Shown: positions 1 to 8,886 of the stretch, piece after piece
Layout of the letters: every line of letters starts with the position of its first letter
Position numbering within the stretch: position 1 is the first letter of the stretch
Assembly: GCF_030731085.1 (NCBI RefSeq)
Contig: NZ_JASNFN010000002.1
Coordinates: 1 to 64,000 of the forward strand
Source of the DNA: Blastococcus carthaginiensis
GTDB taxonomy: Bacteria > Actinomycetota > Actinomycetes > Mycobacteriales > Geodermatophilaceae
Length of the DNA stretch: 64,000 nucleotides
Direction of reading: 5' to 3'
Program-made: the position numbers and the translations under genes
Notes under the pieces: generated by a model
The model's database searches: none
What the model was told of the DNA's origin: nothing
What the model saw: only the letters and a program-made list of their open reading frames with translations

Positions 1-32
1 GGGACTGCTGCACGGATCGGTGACAGGTTGGG

Positions 33-920
33 TCAGGCGGCCTGAGCTGCCGGTGTGTAGATGATGGTCTCGTACTCGATGGGGGTCAGTCGACCGAGGC
101 CGGCTTGCCGACGTCGGCGGTGGTAGGTGCGTTCGATCCAGGTGACGATCTCGATGCGCAACTGCTGGCGGCTGGCCCAGGAGCGGCGGTCGAGCACGTT
201 CTTCTGCAGCAGCGCGAAGAAGGACTCCATGGCGGCGTTGTCCCCGGCTGCACCGACCCTGCCCATTGACCCGGACAGCTGATGCCGGTTGAGGGCCTGG
301 ACGAACTTCCGGCTGCGGAACTGCGATCCGCGGTCCGAATGCACGATGCAGCCGGCGACCTCGGCACCGTCGGCGGCCCGCCGGGCGACGGCATTCTCGA
401 TCGCGGTCACGGCCAGCCGAGACTTCATCCGTGAGTCGATGGAGTAGCCGACGATCCGGTTGGAGTGCACGTCCTTGACCGCGCACAGATAGAGCTTGCC
501 CTCGGCCGTGCGGTGCTCGGTGATGTCGGTCAACCACAGCTGGTTGGGTCCGGCCGCGGTGAACACCCGCTGGACTTGGTCGTCGTGCACGGGAGGTCCG
601 GGCCGGCCGCTCTTGCCCCGGCGCGGCTTGCCGAACGCGCTCCACCAGCGGTTGGCCGCGCAGATCGCCCACGCGGTGCGTGCGGCCATCGGCTGCCCGC
701 TGGCAGCGGCCTCATCGACGAGGAACCGGTAGCCGAACTCGGGGTCGTCGCGGTGGGCGTCGAACAGCGCGTTGGCCCGGTAGGCCGCGACCAGTTCGCT
801 GGTCGTGACCGGGGCGGCCAGCCACCGGTAGTAGGGCTGGCGGGCGATCTTCAGAACCCGGCACGTCACCGTCACGGGGATCCCGTCGACGGCGAGTTCA
901 CGGACGAGCGGGTAGATCAT
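33..920 (-). CDS. IS3-family transposase OrfB (DDE integrase core)
   Basis: This 295-residue protein catalyses strand cleavage and transfer of the IS. The rve/DDE catalytic core is complete: the first Asp in LWLTDITEH, the second in VHSDRGSQF, and the Glu in NAAMESFF. The N-terminal HTH_21-like region (YRFLVDEA near residues 63-70) is typical of IS3 OrfB. Its ATG overlaps the orfA stop in an ATGA arrangement at 917-920. An A-rich GGGAAAATGA just upstream could allow the -1 frameshift that IS3 elements use to make the OrfAB transposase, but frameshifting is inferred from the family. Nothing in the frame looks broken. Confidence 0.9.
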   Translation of the reverse strand: MIYPLVRELAVDGIPVTVTCRVLKIARQPYYRWLAAPVTTSELVAAYRANALFDAHRDDPEFGYRFLVDEAAASGQPMAARTAWAICAANRWWSAFGKPRRGKSGRPGPPVHDDQVQRVFTAAGPNQLWLTDITEHRTAEGKLYLCAVKDVHSNRIVGYSIDSRMKSRLAVTAIENAVARRAADGAEVAGCIVHSDRGSQFRSRKFVQALNRHQLSGSMGRVGAAGDNAAMESFFALLQKNVLDRRSWASRQQLRIEIVTWIERTYHRRRRQAGLGRLTPIEYETIIYTPAAQAA

Positions 921-1219
921 TTTCCCGGCAGGTTCGCCTGGGACAGGTAGGCCGCTGCCCGGCGCAGGACCTCGTTCTCCTGCTCCAGCAGCCGGATCCG
1001 CTTGCGGGCCTCACGCAGGTCGACGTTCTCGGCCGCGGTGGTCCCGGGCTTGACGCCCTCGTCGACGTCGGCAGCCTTCATCCAGTTCGTCAGACACGAC
1101 TCGCTGATCCCGAAGTCAGCCGCGATCTGCTTCAGGTGCTGGCCCGGCTCACGGTTGCGAGCGACGCTCACGACGTCGTCGCGAAACTCCTTGGGGTAGG
1201 GCTTGGGCACGGCGAACAT
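917..1219 (-). CDS. IS3-family transposase OrfA (HTH_Tnp_1)
   Basis: OrfA is a 100-residue helix-turn-helix protein that recognises the IS ends and pairs with OrfB. The N-terminus (PKPYPKEFRDDVV) and the HTH core (KQIAADFGISESCLTNWM) are typical of the HTH_Tnp_1/IS3 group. A leucine-zipper-like C-terminal helix follows (RKRIRLLEQENEVLRRA). The ATG at 1219 was chosen because the family starts right before this block; a longer frame back to 1246 adds only unrelated residues. It overlaps orfB by 4 nt. Confidence 0.88.
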   Translation of the reverse strand: MFAVPKPYPKEFRDDVVSVARNREPGQHLKQIAADFGISESCLTNWMKAADVDEGVKPGTTAAENVDLREARKRIRLLEQENEVLRRAAAYLSQANLPGK

Positions 1220-1279
1220 CCTTCCAGCGGCGCCTCGCGGCACCACAGATCAGATGTCACCTACTCGTGCAGCAGTCCC

Positions 1280-1583
1280 TTTCGCGACCGCTGGTCTACT
1301 CGCATCCGACGAGTACAACATCTTCGCCGTGGCCCGCTACATCAGGCAGGTAGCCGATCAGGGCACGACGATGACGCTGGCCGCGCTCCCCAACACCGCG
1401 ACCACTTATCCGGGGATCAACCTGCCTGCCTATGCTGGTAATTCCAGCACCTGGCCGAACGACAACATCCGAGCGCTCGGGTCGGAATACACCTCGACGC
1501 CCTGGGATGACAGACTCGTCCCAGCCTGGGGCGAATTCGTCTACGAAGCCTACCTCGACATTCGCGCCACGGGGCTGGTCTGA
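1280..1583 (+). pseudogene. C-terminal remnant of an unknown gene cut by the IS
   Basis: An open plus frame runs out of the IS right end and continues for about 100 codons to a TGA at 1583. The residues after the IS end look like genuine protein, for example DEYNIFAVARYIRQVADQG, NSSTWPNDNIRAL and PAWGEFVYEAYLDI, with a composition unlike shadow frames. I do not recognise the family. No start codon or ribosome-binding site lies outside the IS, so this is read as the 3' end of a gene whose 5' part lies left of the window. It could also be expressed from an IS-internal start (ATG near 1254), but there is no support for that. Confidence 0.5.
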
Positions 1584-1723
1584 CGACCAGGTGAGATTCA
1601 TGGCTTGATGTCAGTGGGGACACGGTGGTCGCGACGGGCTTTGACGTAAATGTCGCCGTGCATGTGTGGCCGATCTCGGAGAGGACGTTGAAGTGACCCC
1701 GTCAGGCGACACATCGGTCTGTG

Positions 1724-2896
1724 TCACCTGCTGCGTGATGTTCTCTCGCAGGCCGCCGGACTGAGGCTGTCCAGCCGCCCGTGCAGACGCGTCGGGTTGT
1801 AGAAGCCCTCGATGCGGCTGAAGACCTCCGTCTCCAGCTCGTGCCGGGTCGGCCAGGCCCGCTGGTGGACCAGCCCCTCCTTCAGCGTCGCGAAGAACGA
1901 CTCGATCATCGCGTCGTCGTACGCGCTGCCTACGCGCCCCATCGAGGCCAGCACGCCGGAGGTGCGCAGCGTCCTGCCGAACTCGTCGCTGGTGTACTGG
2001 GCTGGCTGCCCCGGTCGCCGTGGTGGACGAACCGGGCCGGGGCTTGCGGGCAGAGATCGCCATGCCGACGGCGTCGAGGACCAGCTCGCGGCGTAGGTGG
2101 GTGGCCATCGCCCAGCCGACCACCCGCCGGCTGCAGGCTCCATCACCACCGCCAGGTAGAGAAACTCCTCTCAGCTGCGCAGATAGCCGATGTCGGCGCC
2201 CCAGAACCGGTCCAGCTGATCGGCGGTAAACCGCCGGCCGACCAGGTCCGGCGCCGGTGCGTGACCGGCGGCCTGCCGGGTCGTCTGCTTCGCGCGGCGA
2301 CGCCGGTGCACCCCCTCGAGACCACGCACGCCTGATCAGCCGGGCGACCCGCTCGCGGGCCCAGTCGTGCCCGCGGTCGCGGATCTCGGCGGTCAGCCGG
2401 CGGACGCCATAGGTTCGCCGATGCTCGGCCCAGGCCGTGCAGCTCGTCGATGAGGTACCGCCTCGGCCAGCTCGGCCTCGCTCGGCCCGCCGCCGCGGGC
2501 GACCCAGTCGTAGAAGGCGGTCTTGGACACGCCCAGCACCCGGTGAAGACGGCGCACGCCGTAGGCGGTCTTGTCCGCGGCGATGAAGGCGAAGGTCTCC
2601 CCTGGGCTCACCGCCCCGTCTCCCTGGCGAGAAGACCGCGGCCGTCTCAGGATCTTTCTCTCGAGTTCCAGCTCGGCCACCCGGCGCCGCAGCCGGGCCA
2701 GCTCGGCCCGCTCATCGGCGCTGACCGGGCCACCCGGCGCTGCTCGTTCGGCCCGCAGCACGGCCACCCAGTTCCGCAGCGTCTCGTGGTTGAGGTCGAG
2801 CCCGCGGGCGACATCCCGCACGCCGCGCCCGCCGTCGAGCACCCGCGCCGCCGCCTGCCTGCGGAACTCCTCCGGGTACTTGCTGACTCTCCCCAA
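1724..2896 (-). pseudogene. Degenerate IS3-family element (orfA-orfB remnants)
   Basis: From right to left the minus strand shows an IS3 OrfA start (GRVSKYPEEFRRQAA, HTH segment LDLNHETLRNWV), then OrfB N-terminal text (KTAYGVRRLHRVLGV), and finally the OrfB catalytic C-terminus (GSAYDDAMIESFFATLKEG, ending GFYNPTRLHGRLDSLSP). These pieces lie in different frames with several shifts, and the two catalytic Asp regions are not readable in one frame. The element is therefore dead. I could not identify its inverted repeats with confidence. It belongs to a different IS3 subgroup from the copy at 1-1279, since the OrfA and OrfB sequences differ throughout. Confidence 0.8.
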
Positions 2897-3052
2897 CCGG
2901 GGCTCCTCCCTGCTGCTGCCAAGTCTGGAGATGTCCGGCCCGCTGGGATCACTTCATCGGGCCTTCCCCCAGCTCTGCGACCGCACCCACCGAGGGTCGA
3001 CGATGTGCGTCAAGGCCCCGGGATGTAGGTCGTCGACCGACCCGGCGAGCCG

Positions 3053-4915
3053 TCAGGAAGGTCCCAGCACGGCCACGCCGGCCGGTGGCAGGCTGATGTG
3101 GACCGCCCGGCCGTTGCGGGTCTCGACGGACGTGGCCGTGCCGGACACCCCTGGGGTCGGGTGATACAGGTAGGTGAAACCGCTGCCGTCCCGGTGCAGG
3201 CCCGCGTCGACCGTCGCCCAGGCATTGCGTTCGGACCGGGGGTCGGTGTTGATCGCGCAGACCACCTCGCGGTCCGCCAGGATCCGGCTCCAGGCCACGA
3301 CCGTGGTCATCCGCTCGCCACCGGATCGTGGCAGCCCGAAGTGGACGCCGTCGCCGGAGATCTCCCTCAGGTACTGCCGCCCACGCCGCAGCGCCACCTC
3401 CTGACGCCGCACCGCCAGCAGGGCCGCCACCTCGGGGTAGACGCCGCCGATCTCGTCGAAGCAGTGCCGCCCGGCGCTGCGGAAGGCGCCGAAGCCACCG
3501 CCGAACATGGCCTCCCGGATGTACCGGTCGTTGCCACCGCGGCCGTCGAAGCACTGCTCGCTCCCGTAGTAGATGCATGGAATGCCCAGGGTGGTGACGT
3601 TCGTGGCGATCACGGCGGCCGCCAGCGCCCGACCGTCCGCATCGGCGGCGAACCGTGCCTTGTCTGTCCCGCGGCGCACCTGGTCGTGATCGTCGTAGGA
3701 GGTGACGACGTGGTCGCGGAACCAGGCGTGGCTCCCCTCGCCGACGAGCAGCGAGTTCCGGAACAGGGAAAAGTACTCGGCCGGCTCCGCCCAGCCCTTC
3801 ACCATTCGTTCGATGCGGTCCTGCACGTCGGCAAGGCCCAGCGCGGCGTCCAGGCCGGTCGCGCGGGAGAGCTCGACGGCGAACCCCCGCGGCCCGGTGA
3901 TCTCGCCGACGAGGAAGAAGGAGTCCTTCCCGATCGACTGGGCGAACTCGTGGATCGCCGAGGTGACGAAGCGGGTGGCTCCGGGGTCCATGTGCTTGAC
4001 CGTGTCGATGCGGAACCCGTCCAGGTCGGCGTGGGCGATCCAATACTGGTAGGCGCGGACCAGCGCCTGCAGGGCCGCCGAGGGTCGGTAGTCGTCGATG
4101 GGACCCGTCCCGTGCCAGACGTCCTTGTAGCCGTAGAAGTCCCCTTCCCGGAATTCGGGATCGTGGTCCCAGCCGGAGATCCGGCCGCGGCAGGTGAAGG
4201 TCCCGTCCCGTTGCAGCTCGGCGGGCCAGACCGCGCTGCCGCGCCGGGCCGGGTCGACGGGGTCGGGGAAGGACAGCGACGGCGCCCCTGTCTCGTCCCG
4301 CCAGCCGGCGACCCGGTAGGGCCGTCCGTCCCAGCGGGGGTCCAGGTACTCCTGACCGGTGTCGGGGTCCACCTCCGGGTACCGGTCGGCGTCGTAGCCG
4401 AAGACGTCCCCGGTGTGGTTGAGGACGACGTCGAGGATGACGTACATCCCGGCCCGGTGCGCCTCGGTCACCAGCCGGCGCAGGTCCTCACCGGTGCCGT
4501 AATGCGGGTCGACGTCGAGGAAGTCCTGCGTGCCGTACCCGTGGTAGTCCGACGTCCCCGCGCGCTGGCGCAGCACCGGGCTGATCCAGAGGGCGGTCAC
4601 GCCGAGCCTGCCGAGGTAGCCGAGCTTGCTGCGGACGCCTTCCAGTGTGCCGCCGACCCAGCTGCCGCCCGCCGCCCGCCATGCCGCGGCGTCGCCCGCG
4701 GTGCCGACGGCATTGCCGTCGTCCGCGGCGGAGAGCATCGGGGTCGTTCCCGGGACGGCGTTACCGTCGATGTCGCGGTAGCCGTCCTCGCGCCCGTCGG
4801 AGAACCGGTCGACGAGCAGGAAGTACAGGACCTGGTCGGCCCACGACGAGGGCGAGGGATGGAACCTGCGGTCCCGGAAAGCGGTCCAGTCCAGGTCGTC
4901 GATCCGCGCGGTCAT
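3053..4915 (-). CDS. GH13 alpha-amylase-family glycoside hydrolase
   Basis: This 620-residue cytoplasmic enzyme (no signal peptide seen) should act on alpha-glucosidic linkages of starch- or glycogen-like or oligosaccharide substrates. The four conserved GH13 regions are present: DVVLNH (162-167), GFRIDTVKH with nucleophile Asp304, VGEIT with acid/base Glu338, and SYDDHD with the third carboxylate Asp411. Region IV has DDHD instead of the common DNHD. The N-terminal text (VLYFLLVDRFSDG) is the usual (beta/alpha)8 barrel entry, and a beta-sandwich C-domain closes the protein. The ATG at 4915 is preceded by a GGAGAGGG-like site; the frame is open to 5035 but the extra residues are low-complexity. 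Substrate specificity cannot be told from the sequence. Confidence 0.88.
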   Translation of the reverse strand: MTARIDDLDWTAFRDRRFHPSPSSWADQVLYFLLVDRFSDGREDGYRDIDGNAVPGTTPMLSAADDGNAVGTAGDAAAWRAAGGSWVGGTLEGVRSKLGYLGRLGVTALWISPVLRQRAGTSDYHGYGTQDFLDVDPHYGTGEDLRRLVTEAHRAGMYVILDVVLNHTGDVFGYDADRYPEVDPDTGQEYLDPRWDGRPYRVAGWRDETGAPSLSFPDPVDPARRGSAVWPAELQRDGTFTCRGRISGWDHDPEFREGDFYGYKDVWHGTGPIDDYRPSAALQALVRAYQYWIAHADLDGFRIDTVKHMDPGATRFVTSAIHEFAQSIGKDSFFLVGEITGPRGFAVELSRATGLDAALGLADVQDRIERMVKGWAEPAEYFSLFRNSLLVGEGSHAWFRDHVVTSYDDHDQVRRGTDKARFAADADGRALAAAVIATNVTTLGIPCIYYGSEQCFDGRGGNDRYIREAMFGGGFGAFRSAGRHCFDEIGGVYPEVAALLAVRRQEVALRRGRQYLREISGDGVHFGLPRSGGERMTTVVAWSRILADREVVCAINTDPRSERNAWATVDAGLHRDGSGFTYLYHPTPGVSGTATSVETRNGRAVHISLPPAGVAVLGPS

Positions 4916-5126
4916 CACGTACCTGCCCTCTCCGGCCCTCGGCGCCGAACTCGGTCCGGGCTCAGCCGCTTCTCCGCCTCGCGGACCGCCTCTTCCTGTC
5001 CCCGCAGTCCTCCCCGGAGCACGGGCATCCGGCACTCACGGCCAGCTCCTGTCGTCCGGGACTGCCGGGCCGCCGAAGGTGACCGGATACCGGCCCGACG
5101 GTGGCACCCGGGCCGTCAATCCCGCG

Positions 5127-5936
5127 TCACCCGAGCTTCGCGGCAGTCCCGACAGAGTGTGATGACAGCGCGTCGCGAGACGCGCGCGCCCCGCACGAGC
5201 CGTTGCGCTGTGTGTAGAGACTGCGGATGAGTCGGGCCATCTGTTCGCTGGGCTGCACGCCGAGCTCCTCGGTGATCATCACTCGGAAGCTGTCGTAGGC
5301 CCGCAGTGCCTCGACGACGTTCCCCTCGGCGAGGTGCACCCCGACGACGGTCCGGTGGGCGGATTCCCGCAGCGGCTCGGCATGCACGGCGGCGTAGGCC
5401 GCCTGCAGCGCGTCGCCGGGGCGCCCGGCGGCGACCAGCCGGATCGCCGCCTGCTCGAGCGCATGCATGCGCAGTTGCCGCAGCCGCTCCCGCTCCAGCA
5501 GCACCCAGTCGTCGTACCAGCCGGGCAGCAATTCGCCGGAGAGGCCGACATCGGGCACCTCGACATCGGCAAGGCAGGATTTCGGATCGTGCACCCGCCG
5601 AGCCCACGCCCCGAGTTCCCGCACGTCGACGCGGACGCCCTCCGCGAGTCTGAGCGCGTCCCCGCAGACCTCCATCAGCCCGGGAGCCGCCTTGTGCAGC
5701 CGCCACAGGGCCGACCGCAGACTGCCGTGGGCGTGGTCCTCCGGGACGTCCGGCCACAGGTGCCCGGCGATGGCCGCCCGCGGTGCTCGTCCGGACAGGC
5801 ACACGTGGGCCACCAGACGTTGGACGCCGTGCGGCAGTTCCTCCAGCAGTCTGCGTGACGCCCCCTCACCGAAACGAAGGGAGAACCCGTCGAACAACGT
5901 GACCCGCGGCGCCGAGGCGACGGTCACGTGCAACAC
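5127..5936 (-). CDS. SARP/BTAD-family transcriptional regulator (first copy)
   Basis: A 269-residue protein with an N-terminal winged-helix domain of the OmpR/SARP type (about 10-100, including HLWPDVPEDHAHGSLRSALW) followed by a bacterial transcriptional activator domain made of TPR-like helices (about 110-250, including PGWYDDWVLLERERLRQLR). It lacks the NTPase of large SARPs. SARPs activate operons by binding direct repeats with 11-bp or 22-bp spacing. It is divergent from, and adjacent to, the first eCIS gene at 6265, and a close paralogue lies at 38015-38869. GTGACG repeats with 11-bp period upstream of the eCIS operons make it a candidate activator; that assignment is inference. Confidence 0.85.
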   Translation of the reverse strand: MLHVTVASAPRVTLFDGFSLRFGEGASRRLLEELPHGVQRLVAHVCLSGRAPRAAIAGHLWPDVPEDHAHGSLRSALWRLHKAAPGLMEVCGDALRLAEGVRVDVRELGAWARRVHDPKSCLADVEVPDVGLSGELLPGWYDDWVLLERERLRQLRMHALEQAAIRLVAAGRPGDALQAAYAAVHAEPLRESAHRTVVGVHLAEGNVVEALRAYDSFRVMITEELGVQPSEQMARLIRSLYTQRNGSCGARASRDALSSHSVGTAAKLG

Positions 5937-6264
5937 CCCCTCGGGAACCCTCGGGTCGGACCGCAGACGTCAGGCGCTTAGGCCCGAGATGCTCGGATCC
6001 ATACGGCACGGTGTCAATCCGTATCGGTCTCGTCACCGATGGATCCGTCGAGCCAGTGACTCACCGCATCCAGAACTTCACATGAGGTTGACCCCGGGGC
6101 CGGTCAGCACTGTGCCTGCACGGAGTTCCTGGCTCGATCGAACCGCGGACCGGAGACCTCGGGCGGTGCGCCGCGCAGGGTCATCGTGTCGGCGTCCTCG
6201 CGGCGTCGATCCGGGTTCTCAACACCTGGTCCGGCTGGGACGCTTGCGTCCTGGAGGAATCGCC
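5937..6264. promoter_or_regulatory. Divergent promoter region between SARP and eCIS PASTA gene
   Basis: This 328-bp non-coding gap separates the SARP (minus) from the PASTA-domain gene (plus) and must hold both promoters. It contains a nested inverted repeat at 5994-6047 (listed separately). It also holds a direct repeat CGGCGTCC / CGGCGTCG at 6190 and 6201 with 11-bp period, and a CCCTCGGG pair spaced 10 bp apart right before the SARP start. I see no convincing small gene here. Exact -35/-10 boxes cannot be assigned by eye. Confidence 0.5.
5994..6047. repeat. Nested inverted repeat in the SARP/eCIS divergent region
   Basis: The outer arms CGGATCCAT (5994-6002) and ATGGATCCG (6039-6047) are perfect reverse complements. 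An inner pair, ATACGG (6001-6006) and CCGTAT (6019-6024), overlaps the left outer arm, so the two pairings are mutually exclusive alternatives. It could be an operator, an attenuator-like structure or a chance feature; its position in a regulatory gap favours the first. Confidence 0.45.
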
Positions 6265-7449
6265 ATGCACATCCGGTGGGCCGCATCTGCTCTGATGGTT
6301 CTCGCCGTCGTGGCCACCCTCGGGACTGTGGCGGTTGCGCCGGCCGGCGCGCGACCGGCCGGCTCGGCGTCTCTCGATGTGGAACCGACCGCCGCGGTGG
6401 CCGGCGGCCAGGTGACCGTGACCGGCTCGTGCCCGGGCGGGTCGGGCGGCGCCGGCGGAACCGACGACACCACCGGGGACATCCGTGCGCGGGCCGTCCC
6501 GCCGAGCACCGACCTGTCCATCGCCGGGAGATCGGTCGGGTCCGTCCCGCTCGCCACCGACGGTTCCTTCGCCGGACCGGTGAGGATGCCGACCGGCCTG
6601 GGGGCCGGCGAGACCCAGTTCAGCACCGCCTGCGGCGGCAGCGCGTCGTTCACCGTCCTCCAGGCTCCGCACCTGGAAATCACCCCCTCCGCCGTCGTCG
6701 CCGGTGAGGACGTGACGGCGACGGGTACCTGCCGCGTGGGCCGGGTCGGTGAGCGCCTCACGGCAGTGGAGCTCATCACCGACGACGGCGACGTCCTCGC
6801 GACGGCACCCCTCGACGGTCGGACCGGGGTCCTGGCGAGGGTCACCTTCACCGTGTCGGAGGCCCTCCGGCCCGGGGAGCACCTGATCACCTCGTCCTGC
6901 GATGGCCGGGAGACGCTCACCATTCGGGCCATGCCGACCTCCGACCCTCCGAGACAGGTTCCGCCGGGGGCGGTGGACCCCGAGGAGACGCTGGTCGCCG
7001 TACCGGACCTCATCGGCCTGACGGAGGACGAGGCCCGGGCCACCCTGGGCGGTGAGCTGGTGCTCAGCGTGAACGGCGGGACCGGTCGCGTCGTGCGGCA
7101 GGACCCGCCGCCAGACGCCGGCGTGACACCAGGCGACACCGTGGCGGTGGACCTCGAGGAGGCCGGCACGGTGCTGGGGACGTCCTGGTGGGTCCCCGCC
7201 GGCGCAGGTGGCCTCGCCGGCCTCGTGCTGGCCGTGCTGCTCGCCGGAACGGTCGGCTCTCCGCGCGCACGCCGTCATCGACGCGAACGCCGCTGGGTCC
7301 ACGACCAGGTGCACATCGGCTCCTCCCCTGCGGCCTGGCAGCTACCCGACGTCCCCGCGGCCGTCGTGCCGAGCCTCGACCTGTTCGTCGAGGTCCGCCA
7401 GGAACCCGCTCGGCTACGTCTCCAGGAGGTCGTCGATGCCCACGAGTGA
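6265..7449 (+). CDS. Secreted/membrane-anchored Ig-like and PASTA-domain protein of the eCIS locus
   Basis: A 394-residue protein. Residues 1-30 form a signal peptide. Two Ig-like repeats follow, each opening with a P-T/S-A-V-AG-V-T-TG pattern (PTAAVAGGQVTVTGSC and PSAVVAGEDVTATGTC). A PASTA-like domain lies at about 245-298 (VPDLIGLTEDEA ... VRQDPPPDAGVTPGDTV) and a transmembrane helix at about 308-330. A basic tail of about 60 residues would face the cytoplasm. PASTA domains usually bind peptidoglycan or muropeptides. The start follows a GGAGGA site. It heads the plus-strand eCIS block and overlaps the next gene by 14 nt. A role as envelope anchor or sensor for the particle is inference. 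Confidence 0.75.
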   Translation: MHIRWAASALMVLAVVATLGTVAVAPAGARPAGSASLDVEPTAAVAGGQVTVTGSCPGGSGGAGGTDDTTGDIRARAVPPSTDLSIAGRSVGSVPLATDGSFAGPVRMPTGLGAGETQFSTACGGSASFTVLQAPHLEITPSAVVAGEDVTATGTCRVGRVGERLTAVELITDDGDVLATAPLDGRTGVLARVTFTVSEALRPGEHLITSSCDGRETLTIRAMPTSDPPRQVPPGAVDPEETLVAVPDLIGLTEDEARATLGGELVLSVNGGTGRVVRQDPPPDAGVTPGDTVAVDLEEAGTVLGTSWWVPAGAGGLAGLVLAVLLAGTVGSPRARRHRRERRWVHDQVHIGSSPAAWQLPDVPAAVVPSLDLFVEVRQEPARLRLQEVVDAHE

Positions 7450-8134
7450 AGCGCCACCCCCCACGAGCCTGCGGTGGCTGACGGCCGGCGGTGCCGACAC
7501 CGACGCCCTCGTCGCCACGATGGCGGCGCGACTGCCTGCCGACGGGATCGCAGCCCCCACGCTGGGACAGCGCTACCGGCTCCTCCGGTCGACCTACCGG
7601 CTGCTCGACAGCCGCATCCTCGCCGCAGCGGTGTCCTGCCTCGACCAGGACGTCGCCGGGCCCTTGGTGCACTGGCTCGCCACGTTCCGCGAGCTGCGGG
7701 AGGCCGCCCGGTCCACCCGGGACGACCCCCAGACACCGGAGGCAACCGTCGTCCTCGCAGAAGGGCACCGACTGTCCTCATCCCAGACGACCGAGATCCT
7801 CCTTCACGTCGGGGGGAGCACGATCCCGATCCGCTTCCGCCTGGAGCTCACCGCCGACCTCGGCCAGACCTCGGTCGTGCTCCGCCGGGGGGCGATCGAC
7901 GAGGTGGTGTGTGCCGCTGCTCTCGCGTCATCCCTCTGGTACGCGGATGCCTCACCCGAACTCTGGAAGGGGAACGCGCCGCCCCGGGAGCTGCGGCTGC
8001 TGGTCCGACCGCCCGTCGAGGTACTCCTCGTCCCGCCACAGCGGACCGTGCAGGTGCCCGAGCCCGGCGCTGAGCCGCTCGCCTCCCTCGCGGTCCCCGG
8101 CACCCGGAAGCCGCCTCCTGCACACCCGGGATGA
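7436..8134 (+). CDS. Hypothetical protein of the eCIS locus
   Basis: A 232-residue soluble protein with no signal peptide or membrane helix. I do not recognise its family. The first half is helical (for example GQRYRLLRSTYRLLDSRIL); the second half alternates beta-strand-like text and ends in a proline-rich tail. The ATG at 7436 has an AGGAGG site 7 nt upstream and lies inside the last codons of the PASTA gene, so the two are translationally coupled. The basic cytoplasmic tail of the PASTA protein and this coupled partner may interact, but nothing in the sequence proves it. Confidence 0.7.
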   Translation: MPTSEAPPPTSLRWLTAGGADTDALVATMAARLPADGIAAPTLGQRYRLLRSTYRLLDSRILAAAVSCLDQDVAGPLVHWLATFRELREAARSTRDDPQTPEATVVLAEGHRLSSSQTTEILLHVGGSTIPIRFRLELTADLGQTSVVLRRGAIDEVVCAAALASSLWYADASPELWKGNAPPRELRLLVRPPVEVLLVPPQRTVQVPEPGAEPLASLAVPGTRKPPPAHPG

Positions 8135-8295
8135 CAACCGCCATGGTCTCTGCTCGAGACGGTCAGATAACACGGCCGTGAGGGCGTCGACGGTCCCCGC
8201 GCCCTTGGCGTCAGGGCTGCGTGAACCTTTTCAGCTGTGGTGGGCCTTTCGAGTACCGCGGTGTCCGCGCACGGTTCGGGACATGGTCCCGCGGC

Positions 8296-8730
8296 TCACG
8301 GCGTCGGGGGCTCCGGGGCCGGATCGAGCAGCGCCAGGATGTCGACGACCACCGGTTCAGCAGCCGCGTTGCCGATCGTGAGCTCTCGTGGCCCGCCCGT
8401 CACGATCCGTGCGAGGACGTCGGCGTTGGACACGAGCAGCATGCCGTTCACGGTCAGCACCGGGTCCGGCTCGGGACCGCCGGTGGGCGTGACCGTCACC
8501 GTGGCCTCCGTGCCGGAACCTGTCCGGGCGCGTACCGACAACAGCGTCACCGTCCCGTCGTCCGGCAGGAGAGGCACGGTCGTGGAGGACGGTGTCTCCG
8601 GATCCGCTGCAGCGGGCAGGTCCACCGATGCAACGCTGTAGGACAGCGGCAGGAGAGTGGCCTCGAGCGGCATCGATGGGCCGCCGGTGACCTTCACGAG
8701 CGCGGTGAGCGACACCTCGACCATGGCCAC
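8296..8730 (-). CDS. Hypothetical beta-rich protein, divergent from the sheath gene
   Basis: A protein of about 144 residues, rich in Val, Thr and Pro with many short beta-prone segments (for example TVTLLSVRARTG, EATVTVTPTG) and a proline-rich end. No known domain is recognised. The frame starts at a GTG (8730), but an ATG two codons later (8724) has better spacing to the GAAGGGA site. It is transcribed away from the sheath operon and has its own copy of the 11-bp-period GTGACGC repeat upstream (8773-8791), which ties it to the eCIS regulon. It could be a particle accessory or regulator; function unknown. Confidence 0.65.
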   Translation of the reverse strand: MAMVEVSLTALVKVTGGPSMPLEATLLPLSYSVASVDLPAAADPETPSSTTVPLLPDDGTVTLLSVRARTGSGTEATVTVTPTGGPEPDPVLTVNGMLLVSNADVLARIVTGGPRELTIGNAAAEPVVVDILALLDPAPEPPTP

Positions 8731-8772
8731 GTCCCTTCGGCGCCGGGCTGCTCACACCACTCTGGGCCGCCG

Positions 8773-8791
8773 GCGTCACGTCGGCGTCACC
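8773..8791 (-). promoter_or_regulatory. GTGACGC tandem repeat, site A (faces the 8.7 kb gene)
   Basis: Read on the minus strand the site is GGTGACGC-CGA-CGTGACGC: two octamers 11 bp apart. It ends about 42-48 nt before the start of the minus-strand hypothetical gene. Layout and sequence match sites B, C and D in this window. A SARP-type activator site is the likely meaning. Confidence 0.6.
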
Positions 8792-8824
8792 TCGGGTGTC
8801 CTCGGTGTCATGCCGTCGGGAGAC

Positions 8825-8843
8825 GGTGACGCAATGGTGACGG
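8825..8843 (+). promoter_or_regulatory. GTGACGC tandem repeat, site B (faces the sheath operon)
   Basis: The site reads GGTGACGC-AAT-GGTGACGG, two octamers with an 11-bp period, ending 43 nt before the sheath ATG at 8887. It is in the same orientation relative to its gene as sites A, C and D. The decayed sheath copy at 36541 keeps a GTGACGC at the equivalent distance (60 nt from its ATG, against 61 nt here). Confidence 0.65.
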
Positions 8844-8886
8844 GCTCCGGCGATCGTGGTGATGCCGACGTCACCAGGGAGCACTC

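Larger units (their letters stand above)
1..1279 (-). mobile_element. IS3-family insertion sequence, apparently intact
   Basis: The element carries overlapping orfA and orfB on the minus strand between inverted ends. The first 14 bases of the window (GGGACTGCTGCACG) are exactly the reverse complement of 1266-1279. The match continues inward through a further GGTGACA block (19-25 against 1255-1261), separated by four bases of which three differ. The left end therefore coincides with, or lies just beyond, the window edge, and a target-site duplication cannot be checked. The right end lands inside a plus-strand reading frame that continues to 1583, so the insertion appears to have truncated a gene. 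Confidence 0.85.

Noticed and set aside
1611..2335. Plus- and minus-strand frames as separate real genes
   Set aside because: They are pieces and shadows of one degenerate IS3 transposase.
3098..5230. A 710-codon plus-strand frame opposite the amylase gene
   Set aside because: It is antisense to a gene with clear GH13 motifs and shows no domain; such long mirror frames are common at this GC content. The same applies to the long frames opposite the eCIS genes (for example 20185-22854 and 22710-25754).
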